DNA of 36,016 nt from Chelativorans alearensis (lineage in GTDB: Bacteria > Pseudomonadota > Alphaproteobacteria > Rhizobiales > Rhizobiaceae). The position numbers were made by a program, and so were the translations under genes. Under the pieces are notes generated by a model. That model had not been told where the DNA came from, did not search any database, and saw nothing but the letters and a program-made list of their open reading frames with translations. Location: positions 1-36,016 of the forward strand of contig NZ_WQNI01000026.1 in assembly GCF_010993735.1 (NCBI RefSeq). Direction: 5' to 3'. Of this stretch, positions 33,538 to 36,016 are shown piece after piece (within the stretch, counting starts at the first letter, position 1; every line of letters begins with the position of its first letter).

Positions 33538-34128
33538 TTACAGGTCGTTCAACTCGTCGCGCGCCTTCTTCAATATCTCGAGCGCCTTCTTCGCCTGTTC
33601 CGTGCTCATCTCGCCGCTGCGCACCTTACCGAAGAGCGTATGGCGTAGAGACCTGAAGGCTTCGCCGAGCGCGATGCCCTGCATGTCGGTCGAGACTTCG
33701 TCGAGCTGCGCATTGATGCGCTCAAGCTCGTCGTTGTGTTCCTTCAGGAAGGCACGGCCCTGCTTCGTGATCGTGAAGAGGCGCTTGTTTCCCTCCGTCT
33801 TGGAAGAAACGAGGTCGGCCTCCTCCAGCATCTGAAGCATCGGATAGATCGCCCCGGGGCTCGGGCTGTAGGCGCCCTGGAAGCGGGCTTCCAGCGCCTT
33901 GATGATGTCGTAGCCATGGCGCGGCTCTTCCGCGATCAGGCCAAGGACGACGAGGCGCAAGGCGCCCGAATCGAACACCCGCCTGCCGCCTCCGCCGAAC
34001 GGTCCGCCGCGATGGCGGCCGAACGAACCGCCCCTGCCGCCCTTGAAGCCGCCGTGATGGCCGCGCGATGCCGCAAGAGCCCAGGCGTCCCGGCATCGAC
34101 GGTGTCGGTGTCCATGCATACCGTGCAT
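33538..34128 (-). CDS. PadR-family transcriptional regulator with His/Gly/Arg-rich N-terminus
   Basis: A 196-residue PadR-like repressor. Its winged helix domain is evident (LRLVVLGLIAEEPRHGYDIIKALEARFQGAYSPSPGAIYPMLQMLEEADLVSSKTEGNKRLFTITKQGRAFL), followed by a helical dimerisation tail. The first 50 residues are unusual: MHGMHGHRHRRCRDAW, then glycine/arginine-rich sequence with GGFKGGRGGSFGRHRGGPFGGGG. The histidines could bind metal, but this may be a flexible linker. TAGGAGAAA precedes the start. It likely represses its own promoter through the inverted repeat at 34161-34180; other targets are not visible. Confidence 0.85.
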   Translation of the reverse strand: MHGMHGHRHRRCRDAWALAASRGHHGGFKGGRGGSFGRHRGGPFGGGGRRVFDSGALRLVVLGLIAEEPRHGYDIIKALEARFQGAYSPSPGAIYPMLQMLEEADLVSSKTEGNKRLFTITKQGRAFLKEHNDELERINAQLDEVSTDMQGIALGEAFRSLRHTLFGKVRSGEMSTEQAKKALEILKKARDELNDL

Positions 34129-34160
34129 GAGATTTCTCCTAAGTTATGCCTAACATGCGC

Positions 34161-34180
34161 TATATCTAGCAAACGATATA
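34161..34180. promoter_or_regulatory. Inverted repeat, probable PadR autoregulatory operator
   Basis: TATATC-TAGCAAAC-GATATA: perfect 6-bp arms with an 8-bp spacer, 33-52 bp upstream of the PadR start. Spaced palindromes of this geometry with 8-bp centres are usual for PadR proteins. The AT-rich arms could also overlap the -10 region. Confidence 0.6.
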
Positions 34181-34295
34181 TCTTTTGCAAGAGGCATCTC
34201 TGAGAAAATTTCGGGGAAGATGGACCCAATTTTCCGCCCGCAATTACGACGAATATCGACAGCCCTTAGCTTTTAACCGCTGGTGGCGCGTCGAT

Positions 34296-34434
34296 GTTCA
34301 GGCATGGATCCTCGGGTCAAGCCCGAGGATGACGAAGGTTGAGAGGTGCGCGACAAAACGCCGACGTTGGCAACTGGTGGAAACACTCCCACCGTCGTCA
34401 TCCTCGGGCTTGACCCGAGGATCCATGCCTGAAC
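34296..34434. repeat. Paired 39-bp inverted palindromic repeats
   Basis: The gene-free stretch 34129-34492 contains, after the PadR operator, a 39-bp sequence at 34296-34334 repeated perfectly in inverse orientation at 34396-34434. Each arm is itself a hairpin (ATCCTCGGG-TCAAG-CCCGAGGAT). The 61-bp interior encodes nothing visible. This is the common alphaproteobacterial intergenic palindrome type, here as a foldback pair that could act as a transcription or mRNA-stability barrier between the PadR gene and the second mttB-like gene. Nothing else is seen in 34181-34295 or 34435-34492. Confidence 0.88.
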
Positions 34435-34492
34435 CGCTCCAAGAGGCACCCAGGCAGGTCCAACTGACCTCTTTGTCAGGAAAGCCGCGTTC

Positions 34493-36016
34493 TCATGTAA
34501 ACGCGTCCGGCATCGATTCCTTGCGCCTGGCGATGAAGTCCTGAAGAGCCTCGTCGATGCCTTCGTCCAGCGGCGGCGCCTGGTAGGATTCCAGCCAGCT
34601 TCTGGCGAGCTGGTTGGCGCGCTGGGCCGCCGTCTTCTCGCCCTCCGCCGCCCATTGTTCGTAGGAATTGTTGTCGGCGATGGACGAGCGGTAGAAGGCG
34701 GTCTGGAAGTTGGCCTGGGTGTGGGCGCAGCCGAGATAGTGACTGCCGGGGCCCACCTCGCGGATGGCGTCCATCGCCTGGCCGTTCTCCGACAGGTCGA
34801 TCGGCTCGCACAGGCGCTGCTGCATGCCGAGCTGGTCTATGTCCATCATGAATTTCTCGTAGGACGAGACGAGCCCGCCCTCCAGCCAGCCAGCCGCGTG
34901 CAGCACGAAGTTCGTGCCCGCAAGGATGGTCGAATTCAGCGTGTTGGCGCTCTCGTAGGCGGCTTGCGCGTCCGCCACCTTGGAGGCCGTCAGCGAGCCG
35001 CCGGTGCGGAACGGAAGCCCAAGCCGGCGGGCGAGCTGGGCCGCGCCGTAGGACACCAGCGAGGGTTCGGGCGTGCCGAAGGTGGGGGCGCCGGACTGCA
35101 TGGAGATCGAGGAGGCGAAGGTGCCGAACAGCACCGGCGCGCCCGGCCGCACGAGCTGCGTGAAGGCGGCGCCCGCCATGACCTCGGCAAGGACCTGGGT
35201 CAGCGTGCCGACCACCGTCACCGGGCTCATGGCGCCGGCCAGGATGAAGGGCGTGACGATGCAGGCCTGGTTGGCGCGGGCATAGGCCTTGGCCGCGCCC
35301 AGCATGGTCTCGTCGAAGACCATGGGCGAATTGGCGTTGATGAGGTTGATGACGACCGTATTGTTCTCGACGAAATCCTCGCCGAACAGGATCCTCGCCA
35401 TCGCCACCGTGTCCTCGGCGCGGTCGGGCGCCGTGACCGAGCCCATGAAGGGCTTGTCGGAAAAGCGCATGTGCGCGTAGACCATGTCGAGGTGACGCTT
35501 GTTGACCGGCACGTCCACCGGCTCGCACACCGTGCCGCCCGAATGGTGGATGGACGGCGCCATATAGGCGAGCTTCACCAGATTGCGGAAATCTTCCAGC
35601 GTGGCGTAGCGGCGGGTGCCGTCGAGGTCGCGCACGAAGGGCGGGCCGTAGACCGGGGCAAAGACCGTGGTGTCGCCGCCGATCTCGACCGAGCGCTCGG
35701 GGTTGCGGGCGTGCTGCGTGAAGGAGGCGGGCGCTGTCTTCAGGAGTTCGCGGCAAAGCCCCTTGGGGAAGTGGATACGGTCGCCCCGCACGTCGGCGCC
35801 GGCTTCTTTCCACAAGGCGAGCGCCTCCGCGTCGTCGCGGAATTCGATGCCGATCTCCTCCAGCACCGTATCGGTGTTGGCTTCGATGAGGGCCAGCGCC
35901 TCCTCGTCCAGCACCTCGTATGGCGGCCGGACGCGCCGGATATAGGTGAGCTGCTGGCCGGGGCCGCCGCCACTGCGCGCCGCGCGCCTGGCCGCCGCGC
36001 CGCCGCGCTCCCCGCG
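34493..36016 (-). CDS. MttB-superfamily (COG5598) methyltransferase, second copy (5' end beyond window)
   Basis: 507 residues are visible and the frame is open to the right edge, so the true start lies outside; a GTG at 35914 is in frame, but similarity continues upstream of it (ARRAARSGGGPGQQLTYIRRV). It has no in-frame amber codon. Landmarks: EANTDTVLEEIGIEFRDDAEAL, FTQHARNPERSVEIGG, VYGPPFVRDLDGTRRYATLEDFRNLVKL, VTPFILAGAMSPVTVVGTL, MQSGAPTFGTPE, HAAGWLEGGLVSSYEKFMMDIDQLGM, REVGPGSHYLGCAHTQANF, and C-terminal QAPPLDEGIDEALQDFIARRKESMPDAF. This is the canonical form seen in many Rhizobiales; the copy at 25104 is more divergent. The reaction is presumably methyl transfer from a methylated amine to a corrinoid partner not present here. 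Confidence 0.88.
   Translation of the reverse strand, partial: RGERGGAAARRAARSGGGPGQQLTYIRRVRPPYEVLDEEALALIEANTDTVLEEIGIEFRDDAEALALWKEAGADVRGDRIHFPKGLCRELLKTAPASFTQHARNPERSVEIGGDTTVFAPVYGPPFVRDLDGTRRYATLEDFRNLVKLAYMAPSIHHSGGTVCEPVDVPVNKRHLDMVYAHMRFSDKPFMGSVTAPDRAEDTVAMARILFGEDFVENNTVVINLINANSPMVFDETMLGAAKAYARANQACIVTPFILAGAMSPVTVVGTLTQVLAEVMAGAAFTQLVRPGAPVLFGTFASSISMQSGAPTFGTPEPSLVSYGAAQLARRLGLPFRTGGSLTASKVADAQAAYESANTLNSTILAGTNFVLHAAGWLEGGLVSSYEKFMMDIDQLGMQQRLCEPIDLSENGQAMDAIREVGPGSHYLGCAHTQANFQTAFYRSSIADNNSYEQWAAEGEKTAAQRANQLARSWLESYQAPPLDEGIDEALQDFIARRKESMPDAFT

Noticed and set aside
25104-36016. Pyrrolysine-dependent trimethylamine methyltransferase
   Set aside because: Neither MttB-like frame contains an in-frame TAG before its natural stop, and no pyl genes are visible.

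Overview
The window is high-GC alphaproteobacterial DNA, almost certainly from the order Hyphomicrobiales (Rhizobiales). The best marker is the acpXL-fabF2XL-fabF1XL-adhXL-lpxXL cluster, which builds the very-long-chain hydroxy fatty acid of rhizobial-type lipid A. A PutA/Lrp-type pair, COG5598 MttB-like proteins and FAD-GcvT dehydrogenases fit the same group. A Phyllobacteriaceae-like genus (Nitratireductor, Chelativorans, Aquamicrobium or Mesorhizobium) is my guess from gene content and repeat style, not something shown here.

Layout. 1-3771: bifunctional proline dehydrogenase putA (runs off the left edge) diverging from an Lrp/AsnC regulator. 3772-4284: a RelBE-like toxin-antitoxin pair with a palindromic operator. 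4394-7864: 2-keto-3-deoxygluconate kinase, tail-to-tail with a succinate-semialdehyde dehydrogenase that lies downstream of an AEC permease. 7993-8547: an exported histidine-phosphatase homolog with an altered catalytic motif. 8654-13615: the lipid A very-long-chain acyl cluster; it has no fabZ, and one of its two ketosynthases lacks the catalytic cysteine. 13761-20382: an M20 deacylase/peptidase and a complete Opp/Dpp ABC importer, interrupted by a 150-bp foldback repeat. 20393-22427: a small TerB-like protein and cobyric acid synthase cobQ. 22503-24760: two valine-catabolism genes.

From about 24,760 to the right edge the genes concern methylated amines and one-carbon units. There are two MttB-superfamily methyltransferases without an in-frame amber codon (25104-26681, and one running off the right edge), a dimethylglycine/sarcosine dehydrogenase-like FAD-GcvT enzyme, a PhnD-like binding protein, a membrane di-iron desaturase, an XRE regulator with a palindromic operator, betaine-homocysteine methyltransferase with a 20-bp palindromic operator, and a PadR regulator with its own inverted repeat. 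I infer a demethylation route for betaine-like quaternary amines that feeds methyl groups to corrinoid/folate and homocysteine. CobQ, about 2.7 kb before the first mttB, fits the corrinoid requirement, but no corrinoid protein or reactivase is visible.

The most intriguing non-coding signal is 24816-24961: nested helices, a possible pseudoknot, an alternative helix and a strong intrinsic terminator, all upstream of the first mttB. I read it as an unassigned riboswitch-like leader or small RNA. Repeats are abundant: two intergenic heptanucleotide arrays (after 11499 and 23672), two 17-bp tandem arrays, the 150-bp foldback, and a paired 39-bp palindromic repeat at 34296-34434.
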